A model generated the notes under the pieces. The model was given only the letters and a program-made list of their open reading frames with translations, searched no databases and was not told the origin of the DNA. From Halobacteriales archaeon QS_5_70_17 (GTDB lineage: Archaea > Halobacteriota > Halobacteria > Halobacteriales > Haloarculaceae): a DNA stretch of 59,750 nt. Of this stretch, positions 41,879 to 51,111 are shown piece after piece. Position 1 is the stretch's first letter. Every line of letters begins with the position of its first letter. The translations under genes were made by a program, and so were the position numbers. Location of the stretch: the NCBI GenBank assembly GCA_003021975.1, contig PXRR01000008.1, forward strand, positions 52,485-112,234, read 5' to 3'.

Positions 41879-42758
41879 CTCGCTCGGCGACGCCATCGCC
41901 GAGAAGGTCGAGGAGCAACTGACCGACGCCGATGTGGCCGCCGAGGTCGGCCGGTCGATCGGCGCCACCGCGGGCCGGACGATCGGGGCCCGAGCCGGCG
42001 CCGCCGCCGAGGACGCGGTCCGCGAGGGACTCGACGAGGGGCAGTCGCTGGGCGAGATCGCGCGCGCCGCCGCCGAGGCCGTCGCGGAGACGCTCCGGAA
42101 CCTGCTGACCGATCGCGAGGCGCTCGCGGACCTGATCGACGACCTGAAGCAGGTCGGCGCGGAGGAGGCCGTCGGACAGGTCGTCGGGACCGGCTCCGAC
42201 GCCGCCGACGAAGGGACCGATTCCGCGACGGACGCTGCGGATTCGGCGACCGAAGCGGTGGAGTCAGCGGCGGACGCCGCGACCGACGCCACCGACGAAG
42301 CGGCCGATTCCGCGACGGGCGCTGCGGATTCGGCGACCGAGGCGGTCGAGTCGGCGGCGGACGCCGCGACCGACGCTGTTCCCGACATCACCGACGAAGA
42401 AGGCGAAGAGGAGTCGGAGGGTGGAGGCGAAGAGGAGTCAGAGAGTGAAGGCGAAGAGGGCCAAGACGAAGGGGAGTCGGAGGGTGAAGGCGAGGAAGAC
42501 GAAGACGAAGAGGAGTCGGAGAGCGAAGGCGAAGCGGGCGAAGAAGGCGGGGGTCCCGGCGGACTCCCTCAGGACGCCGACCAGCTCCGCGAGGAGACCT
42601 TGCGCGAACTGCTCGACGTGATGTCGTACAACGAACTCCAGTCGATCGCCAAGGAGGTCAACGTGAGGGCGAACCTCTCTCGCGACGAGATGACCGACCG
42701 CATCGTCGAGGAGTTCTCGAGCGAAGGAGACGAGGGCGAGGAGAGCCAAGAGGAGTAG
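41865..42758 (+). CDS. acidic repeat protein with C-terminal Rho-N/SAP-like domain
   Basis: 297 aa. The start is ATG at 41865, overlapping the previous gene by 14 bp; a GTG six bases upstream is possible. The N-terminus has a second glycine-zipper-like helix (GRSIGATAGRTIGARAGAAAE). The middle is a Ala/Asp/Thr/Ser repeat (DSATEAVESAADAATDA) and then a Glu/Gly/Ser stretch. The C-terminus (RELLDVMSYNELQSIAKEVN, continuing to IVEEF) fits the Rho-N/SAP/HeH helix-extension-helix fold that binds nucleic acid. A role linking a structural assembly to DNA or RNA is speculative. Confidence 0.68.
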   Translation: MAESDSLGDAIAEKVEEQLTDADVAAEVGRSIGATAGRTIGARAGAAAEDAVREGLDEGQSLGEIARAAAEAVAETLRNLLTDREALADLIDDLKQVGAEEAVGQVVGTGSDAADEGTDSATDAADSATEAVESAADAATDATDEAADSATGAADSATEAVESAADAATDAVPDITDEEGEEESEGGGEEESESEGEEGQDEGESEGEGEEDEDEEESESEGEAGEEGGGPGGLPQDADQLREETLRELLDVMSYNELQSIAKEVNVRANLSRDEMTDRIVEEFSSEGDEGEESQEE

Positions 42759-42759
42759 T

Positions 42760-43884
42760 ATGACCGACGACGACCCGGCCGATCGCGTCGAGGCGGTCCT
42801 CGCCGACGCCCGCGGCGCGGTCGAGGACGCGACCGACGACGGGGAGGTCGCGGCGACGCCGACGCTCCGGGCGGTCTCGAACGCGGCCGCCGGGCTCGTG
42901 GACGAGGCCGACTCGGCGGACCTACTCGCGGCCGTCGGACTCGACGATGAGGACTACGACTCCGTCCCCGAGGCCATCGGCCAGGGGGAGCCCGAGCGGG
43001 TGCGCGAACTCGAACAGCTCCTGAAGCTCTCGAGGCTCGCCGACGCCTGGGACGACTCCGAGGGCGACCAGATCAGGTCGGAGCTCCCCGAACTGTTCGA
43101 CGTGACGACCGGAGAGGGAGCGAGCGCCGGTGGCGAGGCGTCCGGCGATCAGGAGAGCGAGGCCGCCGAAGCGGCCGACGACAGCGAGGAAAGTGAGGAG
43201 AGCGTCGTCGAGTCGGTAGTCGAGCGAGTCACCGACGACGAATCCGAGGAGAGCGACGAGGACGGGATCGTCGTGCGGGCCGTCGAGAGCATCGCCGAGG
43301 ACGACGAGGCCGAGGACACCGAGGACGACGGAGCGGTCGCGAGCGCGGTCGAGCGCGTCGCCGAAGCGGCCGCGGATCCCGACGGGAGCGGAGACGACGA
43401 GGAGAGCGTCGTCGAGTCGGTGGTCGAGCGGGCCACCGACAACCGAGAGGAAGCCGCCGAGTCCAGCGAGGAGAGCGACGGTGCGGACCCCGATGAGGGC
43501 GAAACCCCGGATGACGGCGTCATCGAGTCGGTGGTCGAGCGGGTCACCGACGACGAATCCGAGAGGAGCGACGAGGACGAGGGGATCGTCGAGTCGGCGC
43601 TCCGGTCGCAACTGGAGGACGCCGTCGGGCAGTTCCGGGAGGGCATCGAGCGGGCCCAGGCCGACCTCGACGCCCTCCGGGCGGTCGGCGACGACGGTGA
43701 CGGCGAGGGAGAGAAAGAGGAAGAGGCCGATCGGACCTCCGATGGCAACCAGGGCAGCGGGACGCGTCACTCGACGATTCCGGACAGCGACGCCAGGGCG
43801 ACGCGTCACTCGACGATTCCGGACAGCGACGCCCGTGCCACACGTCACTCGACGGTCCCGGACGGCGAGACCTCGGATCGGTGA
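42760..43884 (+). CDS. acidic repeat protein with C-terminal TRHSTIPDSD repeats
   Basis: 374 aa, starting one base after the previous stop (TAGTATG). The N-terminal ~115 residues are helical and may fold (DRVEAVLADARGAVEDATDD; LLAAVGLDDEDYDSVPEAIG; RVRELEQLLKLSRLADAW). Then come four related ESVVESVVERVTDDESEES blocks, a coiled-coil-like QLEDAVGQFREGIERAQADL, and three 13-residue C-terminal repeats around TRHSTIPDSDARA. The basic Arg/His content of the tail contrasts with the rest. Function unknown. Confidence 0.68.
   Translation: MTDDDPADRVEAVLADARGAVEDATDDGEVAATPTLRAVSNAAAGLVDEADSADLLAAVGLDDEDYDSVPEAIGQGEPERVRELEQLLKLSRLADAWDDSEGDQIRSELPELFDVTTGEGASAGGEASGDQESEAAEAADDSEESEESVVESVVERVTDDESEESDEDGIVVRAVESIAEDDEAEDTEDDGAVASAVERVAEAAADPDGSGDDEESVVESVVERATDNREEAAESSEESDGADPDEGETPDDGVIESVVERVTDDESERSDEDEGIVESALRSQLEDAVGQFREGIERAQADLDALRAVGDDGDGEGEKEEEADRTSDGNQGSGTRHSTIPDSDARATRHSTIPDSDARATRHSTVPDGETSDR
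43762..43869 (+). repeat. 39-bp tandem repeat, three copies
   Basis: Copies start at 43762, 43801 and 43840. Each begins ACGCGTCACTCGACG (the third ACACGTCACTCGACG) and encodes TRHSTIPDSDARA. The first two are nearly identical in DNA. Confidence 0.85.
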
Positions 43885-43918
43885 CTGGTCCGCGCCGCTC
43901 TGGGGCGTTCCCGGTTTC

Positions 43919-44551
43919 TCAGGCGAGGAGCTGTTCGAACAGGCCGCGCTGTGCGCGCCGGAGGCGCTCGAGGAACGCGGACTTGCTGATTTCGAGGTCC
44001 TCGGCGACGTCGGCGGCGTCGGCCTCCCGGGGGACGGCGAAGTAACCCGCAGCGACGGCGGCGCGCAGTGCCGCCTCCTGCGGCGGCGTGAGGTCCCACC
44101 GCTGGGCGACGGGAACGTCTCCGTCGGCGCCCAGCGGGGAGACCCGCTCGAGGTCCACCCCGACGGTCTCGCCGGCGCGGTCCATCACACCCCGGAGGAC
44201 CTCGTGGCCCACTACCGCGCCGGTGAAGCGGGCGCTGCCGTCGCGGTAAGTCAGCGATTCGGCGGCGAACCCCTCGCTGACGAGGTCGTGGACGACGCAG
44301 GGGGCCTTCGAGAGACAGCGGAAGTTCGCGCGGCCCTCGACCCGGGCGCGGTGGAGGTACCTGAGGCGGTCGTCGCCGTCGAGGCGACTAGCCAGCGCCG
44401 GGTCGTCCGGCGCGCTGAACTGCAACAGCGCGTAGCCGTCGTCACGCAGTTGGGGCGGCCGGGCGTCGATGGTCACGCCCCCGGCGGCCTCCGCCAGCGG
44501 GCAGCCGTCGCCAGTGACGGCGAACTCCACGACGAGACACTCCTCGATCAT
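43919..44551 (-). CDS. HTH-10 (Bat-like) transcription regulator
   Basis: 210 aa. The C-terminal HTH-10 domain (WDLTPPQEAALRAAVAAGYFA...DADVAEDLEISKSAFLERLRRAQ, in part) is the DNA-binding module of haloarchaeal bacterio-opsin-activator-like regulators; the N-terminal part is a ligand- or signal-sensing domain. ATG at 44551; GGGTTTTATGTTTTCGG on this strand, about 30 bp upstream, is a good promoter. It is convergent with the acidic operon, whose regulator it could be, but it could equally act elsewhere. Confidence 0.8.
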   Translation of the reverse strand: MIEECLVVEFAVTGDGCPLAEAAGGVTIDARPPQLRDDGYALLQFSAPDDPALASRLDGDDRLRYLHRARVEGRANFRCLSKAPCVVHDLVSEGFAAESLTYRDGSARFTGAVVGHEVLRGVMDRAGETVGVDLERVSPLGADGDVPVAQRWDLTPPQEAALRAAVAAGYFAVPREADAADVAEDLEISKSAFLERLRRAQRGLFEQLLA

Positions 44552-44643
44552 GCGGCGTGTCACCTCGCCGAAAACATAAAACCCGTCCGTGTGGCGGTCC
44601 GAGTGGAGCGGGACTAACACCAAGAGAAGCGTTACCACACGAC

Positions 44644-45095
44644 ATGGACGTTCGACCCGCGGATCCGGCCGACGTTCCGGCGCTCCGGTCGATCGCTCGC
44701 TGCTCCTGGGAGCAGGCCCCGGCGCTCACCCGGGAGACGGCCACCGAGTCCGTCGAGGAGTGGTACGACGAGGAGCGGTTGCGCGGGGACGTCGCGCCGG
44801 CGACGTCCTCGTGTCGGTCGCCGTCGCGGAGCTGTACGTCGATCCGGACCGCCGCCGGGAGGGGATCGGATCGCGCCTGCTGGAGCGCACCCGCCGAGAG
44901 CTAGCCGGTCGCGGCGTCGACCGCGTGCAGGCCATGGTGCTCGCGGCCAACGACCCGGGCGCGGCGTTCTACCGCGCCGACGGATTCGAGCCGGTTTCGA
45001 CCGGCGAGACGGTCATCGGGGGCGAGACCTACCCCGAGCGCGTCTACGAGCGACCCGCCGAGCAGATACTTAAAGACTGGCGTGCCATCCAGTAG
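44644..45095 (+). pseudogene. GNAT acetyltransferase gene with internal deletion and frameshift
   Basis: The first part reads MDVRPADPADVPALRSIARC...TATESVEEWYDEERLRGDV in one frame (from the ATG at 44644). The acetyl-CoA core and C-terminus (VAVAELYVDPDRRREGIGSR...[18 protein letters not shown]) are in another frame and end at 45095. The switch lies at about 44790-44812, and the stretch of roughly 20-40 residues that should join them (compare the GNAT gene at 36655) is missing. Neither frame alone makes a full enzyme. Confidence 0.7.
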
Positions 45096-45147
45096 CACGC
45101 CCTCCGGGGACGGCCACGTGTCGCGATTCCTCGAACGGTCACGACAG

Positions 45148-45175
45148 ATTTATATAGAACCGCAGACAACGGTTC
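45148..45175 (+). promoter_or_regulatory. thermosome promoter with small inverted repeat
   Basis: ATTTATATAG (about 45148-45157) is a strong TATA box about 30 bp before the ATG at 45184. GAACCG (45157-45162) and CGGTTC (45170-45175) form an inverted repeat between TATA and the start. A heat-shock operator is possible. Confidence 0.5.
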
Positions 45176-45183
45176 GATTGATT

Positions 45184-46872
45184 ATGGCTCAACAGATGGG
45201 TAACCAGCCCCTCATCGTACTGTCCGAGGAGAGTCAGCGCACCTCCGGGCGGGACGCCCAGTCGATGAACATCACGGCCGGGAAAGCCGTCGCGGAGGCC
45301 GTCCGCACGACGCTCGGCCCGAAGGGGATGGACAAGATGCTCGTGGACAACACGGGCAACGTCGTCGTCACCAACGACGGGGTCACGATCCTCGACGAGA
45401 TGGACATCGAGCACCCCGCAGCGAACATGATCGTCGAGGTCGCCCAGACCCAGGAGGACGAGGTCGGCGACGGCACCACGACTGCGGTCGTCATCGGCGG
45501 CGAACTCCTCGCGAAGGCCGAGGACCTGCTGGACCAGGAGATCCACGCGACGATCCTGGCCCAGGGGTACCGCCAGGCCGCCGAACAGGCCAAGGAGATC
45601 CTCGAGGACATGGCCATCGAGGTCTCCGCCGACGACTCGGAGATCCTCGAGCAGATCGCCGCCACGGCGATGACCGGCAAGGGCGCCGAGAACTCCAAGG
45701 AACTGCTCTCGGAGCTCGTCGTCGACGCCGTTCAGGCGGTCGCCGACGAGGACGACATCGACACGGACAACGTGAAAGTCGAGAAGGTCGTCGGCGGCAG
45801 CGTCGACGAGTCCGAACTCATCGAGGGCGTCATCATCGACAAGGAGCGCGTCCACGACAACATGCCCTACCACGTCGAGGACGCGAACGTCGCCCTGCTG
45901 GACACGGCCATCGAGGTCCAGGAGACCGAGATCGACGCCGAGGTCAACGTCACCGACCCCGACCAGCTCCAGCAGTTCCTCGATCAGGAGGAGGAACAGC
46001 TCCAGGAGATGGTCGACCAGCTCGTCGACGTCGGCGCCGACGTGGTCTTCTGCCAGAAGGGCATCGACGACATGGCCCAGCACTACCTCGCCCAGGAGGG
46101 CATCCTCGCGGTCCGCCGGGCCAAGAAGTCCGACATGAAGCGCCTCGCCCGCGCGACCGGCGGCCGCATCGTCTCCAACCTCGACGACGTCACCGACGAG
46201 GACCTCGGGTTCGCCGGCAGCGTCGCCGAGAAAGACATCGGCGGCGACCAGCGCGTCTTCGTCGAGGACGTCGAGGAGGCCAAGTCGGTCACGCTCGTGC
46301 TCCGCGGGGGCACCGAGCACGTCGTCGACGAGGTCGAGCGCGCCATCGAGGACTCGCTGGGCGTGGTGCGCGTCACGCTGGAGGACGGCCAGGTCCTCCC
46401 CGGCGGCGGCGCACCCGAGACCGAGCTCGCGCTCCAGCTCCGCGACTACGCCGACTCCGTCGGCGGCCGCGAGCAGCTGGCAGTCGAGGCGTTCGCAGAC
46501 GCCATCGACGTGATCCCGCGCACCCTCGCGGAGAACGCCGGCCTCGACCCCATCGACTCGCTGGTCGACCTGCGCAGCAAGCACTCCGGCGGTGACACCA
46601 CCGCGGGACTGGACGCCTACACCGGTGACGTCGTCGACATGGAGGGCGACGGCGTCGTCGAACCGCTGCGCGTGAAGACCCAGGCCGTCGAGTCCGCGAC
46701 GGAGGCCGCCGTGATGATCCTCCGGATCGACGACGTCATCGCCGCCGGCGACCTGAAGGGCGGCGGTAGCGACGACGACGACGAGGGCGGCGACATGCCC
46801 GGCGGCCCCGGCGGCGGCATGGGCGGCATGGGCGGTATGGGCGGCATGGGCGGTATGGGCGGCGCGATGTGA
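45184..46872 (+). CDS. ths: thermosome (group II chaperonin) subunit
   Basis: 562 aa. ATP-dependent folding chamber subunit. [52 protein letters not shown], and [17 protein letters not shown] near the C-terminal equatorial domain are diagnostic. It ends in the usual GGM-rich tail. The ATG at 45184 ([13 protein letters not shown]) is preferred; an upstream in-frame ATG at 45082 lies before the TATA box and cannot be the start. Haloarchaea have two or three paralogues. Confidence 0.95.
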   Translation: MAQQMGNQPLIVLSEESQRTSGRDAQSMNITAGKAVAEAVRTTLGPKGMDKMLVDNTGNVVVTNDGVTILDEMDIEHPAANMIVEVAQTQEDEVGDGTTTAVVIGGELLAKAEDLLDQEIHATILAQGYRQAAEQAKEILEDMAIEVSADDSEILEQIAATAMTGKGAENSKELLSELVVDAVQAVADEDDIDTDNVKVEKVVGGSVDESELIEGVIIDKERVHDNMPYHVEDANVALLDTAIEVQETEIDAEVNVTDPDQLQQFLDQEEEQLQEMVDQLVDVGADVVFCQKGIDDMAQHYLAQEGILAVRRAKKSDMKRLARATGGRIVSNLDDVTDEDLGFAGSVAEKDIGGDQRVFVEDVEEAKSVTLVLRGGTEHVVDEVERAIEDSLGVVRVTLEDGQVLPGGGAPETELALQLRDYADSVGGREQLAVEAFADAIDVIPRTLAENAGLDPIDSLVDLRSKHSGGDTTAGLDAYTGDVVDMEGDGVVEPLRVKTQAVESATEAAVMILRIDDVIAAGDLKGGGSDDDDEGGDMPGGPGGGMGGMGGMGGMGGMGGAM

Positions 46873-47100
46873 AAATCGGCGCGTCGCCTCCCGCCTGACC
46901 GCCTCCCGCTGCACCGCTCCTCGAACCGTTCCCGTCGACGAAGCGACGTCGTTCCTCGGCGAACCGTACTTACGCGAATAAATCGACGCTTACCGGCAGG
47001 GATCCGTCGGTCGCGGTCGACAGCGCCCGGTTCCCGTCGAACGCTCCGAGAGCGCCGTAACATCCGGCTAACGAGGGGCTATTAGTGCTATGTGCGTGTC

Positions 47101-47364
47101 GTGAACGCGACCGCGTGGTTCGTGCTCGTGGGGACGCGAAACAGCGGGGTGCGGTGTCGGTTGCTCGCGGCGCTCGACGGGGAGGCCCGATCCGTCGACG
47201 GGGCAGCGGCAGCGATCGGACTGCCCGCCGAGACCGTCGAGCGCCACCTGGCGGTGCTGCGGGCCAACGGGGTCGTCGTACACCGGGACGACGGGAGGTA
47301 CGCACCGAGCGACGAGGCCCGGCGCCACCGGGAGGAGATTCCGTCCCTCAGTGGCTCGAACTGA
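47101..47364 (+). CDS. winged-helix regulator (ArsR/MarR-like)
   Basis: About 87 aa. GTRNSGVRCRLLAALDGEARSVDGAAAAIGLPAETVERHLAVL followed by RANGVVVHRDDGRYAPSDEA is a winged helix-turn-helix with a short wing. The GTG at 47101 gives the compact domain; a GTG at 47092 is also possible. No effector domain is seen. It is convergent with the HD hydrolase. Confidence 0.68.
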   Translation: MNATAWFVLVGTRNSGVRCRLLAALDGEARSVDGAAAAIGLPAETVERHLAVLRANGVVVHRDDGRYAPSDEARRHREEIPSLSGSN

Positions 47365-47371
47365 TCGCCGG

Positions 47372-47980
47372 CTACCGTTCGCCGGCCAGTTCCGCCTCGA
47401 AGGTGGCCGCGAACTCCTCGAGGACGGCGTGACGGCGTTCGGCCAGCGCCCGGCCGGCGTCGGTGTACATCCGCTCGCGCAGCGAGAGGAGCTTCGACCG
47501 GAGGTGTGCGAGTTGCCCCGCCTCGGGGTCGTCGACGGCGCCGTGCATCGGGAATCCCTCGCTGCCTCCGTGGGCGAAACACCGGCCGATCCCGACTGCG
47601 CCCATCGCGTCGAGGTTGTCGGCGTCCCCGAGCAGGCGCGCTTCCCGGCTGTCGGGGTCCGGCCCCGTCGAGTATCGGTGGGCGCGCACGCAGTGGGCGA
47701 CAGCGTCGGTCTCGCCGCCGCAGGCGCCCGTCGCCGAGAGGACCTCTCGGGCGCGGGCCGCCCCCCAGGCGGCGTGGTCGTCGATCTCTCCCCGGGCCTC
47801 CCGCTCGCGGCCGACGTCGTGGAGATAGACGGCGGCGAGTACGACCGCCCGGTCGGCCCCGGGTCCGACCAGCCGCTCGGCGAGGCGCTCGACGCGCTCG
47901 ACGTGGCGCCAGTCGTGGGCCGGGCCGGCGGCCTCGAAGTGCGGACGGGCGCGTTCGCGGACCGCGTCGAGGTCGATCAC
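47372..47980 (-). CDS. HD-domain phosphohydrolase
   Basis: 202 aa. HD signature: AHDWRHVERVERLAERL, AAVYLHDVGRE, and further metal ligands in the HRYS and DADNLDAMGAVG segments. HD proteins hydrolyse nucleotides or phosphate esters; this archaeal type has no fixed substrate. It starts at the ATG at 47980, and lrp follows 63 bp away in the opposite direction of reading. Confidence 0.82.
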   Translation of the reverse strand: MIDLDAVRERARPHFEAAGPAHDWRHVERVERLAERLVGPGADRAVVLAAVYLHDVGREREARGEIDDHAAWGAARAREVLSATGACGGETDAVAHCVRAHRYSTGPDPDSREARLLGDADNLDAMGAVGIGRCFAHGGSEGFPMHGAVDDPEAGQLAHLRSKLLSLRERMYTDAGRALAERRHAVLEEFAATFEAELAGER

Positions 47981-48043
47981 ACTGGGGACGGGACTCGGCT
48001 CCCGATAGGCGTTTCCCTCCTCCGGAGCGAGCGCTCCGCAGTC

Positions 48044-48502
48044 TTACTCCTCGACGTCCAGTTCGAACTGCTCGTACTCGCTGATCGCGTTGAGCACGAC
48101 GCTGGTGTTCGACTCCTTGACGTTGGCGTCGCTGAGTAGCTCCTTGATCTGGCGGTTCATGCCGTCCGTGTCGCGGAACTTGCCGATCGCGATCACGTCG
48201 TGGTCGCCGGTCACCTCGTAGACCGAGACCATCTGGTCGGCCTCTCGGAGGGCGTCGGCGACCTCCTCGATCGCGTTGCCCTCGACTTTCAGTTGGACGA
48301 CCGCGGTGACGTCGTAGCCGAGCGCGTCGTAGTCGACGACCGGCGTGTACCCCTCGACGACGCCCCGGGATTCGAGGTCCTTGAGGTGGTTGGACACCGT
48401 CGTCACGGAGACGTCGAGTTCTTCGGCCAGACTCCGGAGACTCGCCCGACCGTCCCGCAGGAGGGCATTCACGAGCTTCTCGTCGAGATTTTCGTACGTC
48501 AT
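48044..48502 (-). CDS. lrp: Lrp/AsnC-family regulator divergent from glnA
   Basis: 152 aa. N-terminal HTH ([40 protein letters not shown]) and C-terminal RAM ligand/oligomer domain ([21 protein letters not shown]...[15 protein letters not shown]). Divergent from glutamine synthetase, as in other haloarchaea, so it probably controls glnA and itself in response to glutamine or amino acids (family knowledge plus context). The ATG at 48502 is chosen; TAAAATTATAG on this strand about 35 bp upstream is the promoter. Confidence 0.88.
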   Translation of the reverse strand: MTYENLDEKLVNALLRDGRASLRSLAEELDVSVTTVSNHLKDLESRGVVEGYTPVVDYDALGYDVTAVVQLKVEGNAIEEVADALREADQMVSVYEVTGDHDVIAIGKFRDTDGMNRQIKELLSDANVKESNTSVVLNAISEYEQFELDVEE

Positions 48503-48629
48503 CACGCTCACGGTGTGTCTCCCCCTACTATAATTTTACGAATATTCACTTCTTAGCCGGGTAGGCGAGGGTTGCGCTGACCAGTACGGCTTTGTATGAT
48601 TAGACGGTTGTATGGACCGTCGGACAAAA

Positions 48630-50006
48630 ATGACAAACCCAAACGTAAAACCGGACGGTGGGCTGACCGCGGACGCCCAGGGCGTCATCGACGAGATCGA
48701 GGCGGAGAACGTCGACTTCCTGCGCATCCAGTTCACCGACATCCTCGGAACGGTTAAAAACGTCTCTATTCCTGCGAGCCAGGCGGAGAAGGCCTTCACC
48801 GACGGGATCTACTTCGACGGATCCTCGATCGAGGGGTTCGTCCGCATCCAGGAGAGCGACATGCGGTTGATGCCCGACGCGAGCACCTTCGCGGTGCTCC
48901 CGTGGCGCGACCGCGAGGACGGCACGGCGAGCGCGCGGCTGATCGCCGACGTGCTCGACACCAAGACGGGCGATCCCTTCCCCGGCGACCCCCGGCGCGT
49001 CCTGAAGCGCGCGATCAGCCGCGCCCGGGACATGGGCTACGAGGTCAACGTCGGCCCCGAACCCGAGTTCTTCCTGTTCGAGGAGGACGAGGACGGCAAC
49101 GCGACGACGACCACCCACGACTCGGGCGGGTACTTCGACCTCGCGCCCCGCGACCTCGCCAGCGACATCCGGCGGGACATCATCTACGGCCTCGAGGCGA
49201 TGGACTTCGAGGTCGAGGCGAGCCACCACGAGGTCGCCGAGGGGCAACACGAGATCGACTTCAAGTACGACGACGCGCTGACCACCGCCGACAACATCGC
49301 GACGTTCCGGTCGGTCGTCCGCGCCATCGCCGCCGAGCACGACACCCACGCGACGTTCATGCCCAAGCCCATCGCGGGCATCAACGGCAGCGGGATGCAC
49401 ACCCACCTCTCGCTGTTCACCGAGGACGGCGAGAACGTCTTCCACGACGAGAACGACGAGTTCAACCTCTCGACGGAGGCCAAGCAGTTCCTCGCCGGCG
49501 TCCTCGAACACGCCCCGGCGATCACGGCCGTCTGCAACCCGACGGTCAACAGCTACAAGCGGCTGGTGCCGGGCTACGAGGCGCCGGTCTACGTCGCCTG
49601 GTCCGACGTCAACCGCTCGGCGCTGATCCGCAAGCCCGACTCCCGGGTGCCGGCGGCCTCGCGCATCGAACTGCGCTCGCCCGACCCGGCGTGTAACCCC
49701 TACCTCGCGCTCGCCGTCATGATCCAGGCGGGCCTGGAAGGGCTCGATCAGGGCCTCGAGGCCCCCGACCCCGTCCGGGAGAACATCTACGAGTTCGACG
49801 AGGAGAAACGCGAAGAGTACGGCATCGACACGCTGCCGCCGAACCTCGGCCGCGCCATCGACACCCTCGAGGACGACGAGGTCGTGATGGACGCGCTCGG
49901 CGACCACGTCGCCGGGAAGTTCATCGAGGCCAAGCGTGCCGAGTACGACGAGTACCGCGCGTCGGTCTCCGACTGGGAACTCGAGCGCTACCTCGAGAAG
50001 TTCTAG
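48630..50006 (+). CDS. glnA: glutamine synthetase
   Basis: About 458 aa, type [22 protein letters not shown], the [11 protein letters not shown] and [11 protein letters not shown] metal-binding regions, [31 protein letters not shown] and [15 protein letters not shown] are all present. It makes glutamine from glutamate, ammonia and ATP. The ATG at 48630 ([11 protein letters not shown]) is taken as start; an in-frame ATG at 48612 would add MDRRTK. A TATA-like TTTGTATGATTAG lies just upstream (about 48589-48601). Full length. Confidence 0.94.
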   Translation: MTNPNVKPDGGLTADAQGVIDEIEAENVDFLRIQFTDILGTVKNVSIPASQAEKAFTDGIYFDGSSIEGFVRIQESDMRLMPDASTFAVLPWRDREDGTASARLIADVLDTKTGDPFPGDPRRVLKRAISRARDMGYEVNVGPEPEFFLFEEDEDGNATTTTHDSGGYFDLAPRDLASDIRRDIIYGLEAMDFEVEASHHEVAEGQHEIDFKYDDALTTADNIATFRSVVRAIAAEHDTHATFMPKPIAGINGSGMHTHLSLFTEDGENVFHDENDEFNLSTEAKQFLAGVLEHAPAITAVCNPTVNSYKRLVPGYEAPVYVAWSDVNRSALIRKPDSRVPAASRIELRSPDPACNPYLALAVMIQAGLEGLDQGLEAPDPVRENIYEFDEEKREEYGIDTLPPNLGRAIDTLEDDEVVMDALGDHVAGKFIEAKRAEYDEYRASVSDWELERYLEKF

Positions 50007-50113
50007 GCCCCGATCCGCCCGCCGTCCCCCCCGCAGTTCTCACCTCGTCTCCCCCGAGAGCGCGGCGTCCGGGAGCGCGTCCCGCTGTCGGTCGCGCGGT
50101 CCGTCCCGACCGG

Positions 50114-51061
50114 TTACGACCTCACCGGGTCCGGGCGACGGCCCCCGACGCGACGGCCGACCACCGGCGCCGCGAGCACGCCGGCGACGACGACCGCGCC
50201 GCCGACGAGCGCGACCGGCGCCGTCGGTTCGAGCGAGTAGAGCACTCCGAAGCCGGCGACCGCGGCGCCGGCGACCGCGACTCCGATCCCGGCTTCTCGG
50301 CGCGCGAGTCGGCGGTCGGGGTACTCGGCGACGGCCCGCCAGGTCGCCCAGCCGCCGACTGCGGCCCCGAGGATCGCCGCCGGCTCGAAGCGGATCCCGG
50401 CGGCGAGCAGGCAGAACGCGGTCGCCCCCAGAGCGACGTCGAAGGCCCGCTCGGGGGTCCGACCGGCGTCGGCGATCCGGTAGGTGGCCGCGAGGTAGGC
50501 GGTCCCCAGGACGACGCCGCCGACGACGTCGGAGAGGTAGTGGACGCCGAGGGTCAGCCGCGTCAGTGCGACGACCGCGACCACGGCCCCGGCGACCTGG
50601 AGGCGCCGCCTGCGGGTCCAGACGTCGACGACGAGGGCGGTCCCGCCCCAGACGGCGGTCGATCCGAGGGCGTGGCCGCTCGGAAAGCCGAAGCCGTCGG
50701 CGAGCACGGCCTCGACGTACACCTGCTGGAGGAGCGCCGGCACCAGTTCGAGCCCCGGGACCGTCTCCGGCGCCGGGGGTCTGGGGAACGCGAAGAGGTA
50801 CTTCAGTCCCGTCGTGACCGCGGCGACGCCGACCGCGAGCGCGACCAGAAACGCCGCCCGGTCGCGGTCGACGGCGTCGGTGCGCCCGGCCCCGAGATAC
50901 AGCGCCGTCAGAACGACGAAGTACAGCCACGGATCGCCCAGTTGCGTCACCAGCGCCGACAGGACGACCAGCGGCTCGGAGATCAGCGGCTCTAGCGCCT
51001 CGGTGATCCCGACGCCGCGGTCCGGGCCGGGGAGGGCAAGGGGGACCTGCGAGCCCGTCAT
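50114..51061 (-). CDS. PAP2-family membrane phosphatase
   Basis: 315 aa, about eight membrane segments. The three PAP2 motifs are visible: KYLFAFPRP, GFPSGHALGS, and RLTLGVHYLSDVVGG. It probably removes phosphate from isoprenoid or lipid phosphates at the membrane. A hydrophobic C-terminal extension of two or three helices (ALVGGAVVVAGVLAAPVVG) is added. ATG at 51061. Confidence 0.87.
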   Translation of the reverse strand: MTGSQVPLALPGPDRGVGITEALEPLISEPLVVLSALVTQLGDPWLYFVVLTALYLGAGRTDAVDRDRAAFLVALAVGVAAVTTGLKYLFAFPRPPAPETVPGLELVPALLQQVYVEAVLADGFGFPSGHALGSTAVWGGTALVVDVWTRRRRLQVAGAVVAVVALTRLTLGVHYLSDVVGGVVLGTAYLAATYRIADAGRTPERAFDVALGATAFCLLAAGIRFEPAAILGAAVGGWATWRAVAEYPDRRLARREAGIGVAVAGAAVAGFGVLYSLEPTAPVALVGGAVVVAGVLAAPVVGRRVGGRRPDPVRS

Positions 51062-51111
51062 CGGTCGAGACGAGCCGCTCCAGTGGTGTTACCCTTTCGC
51101 CCCGGCGGGAC

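Noticed and set aside
46800-46872. GGC-GGC-ATG repeat at the end of the thermosome gene as a possible recent expansion.
   Set aside because: GGM-rich tails are normal in group II chaperonins.
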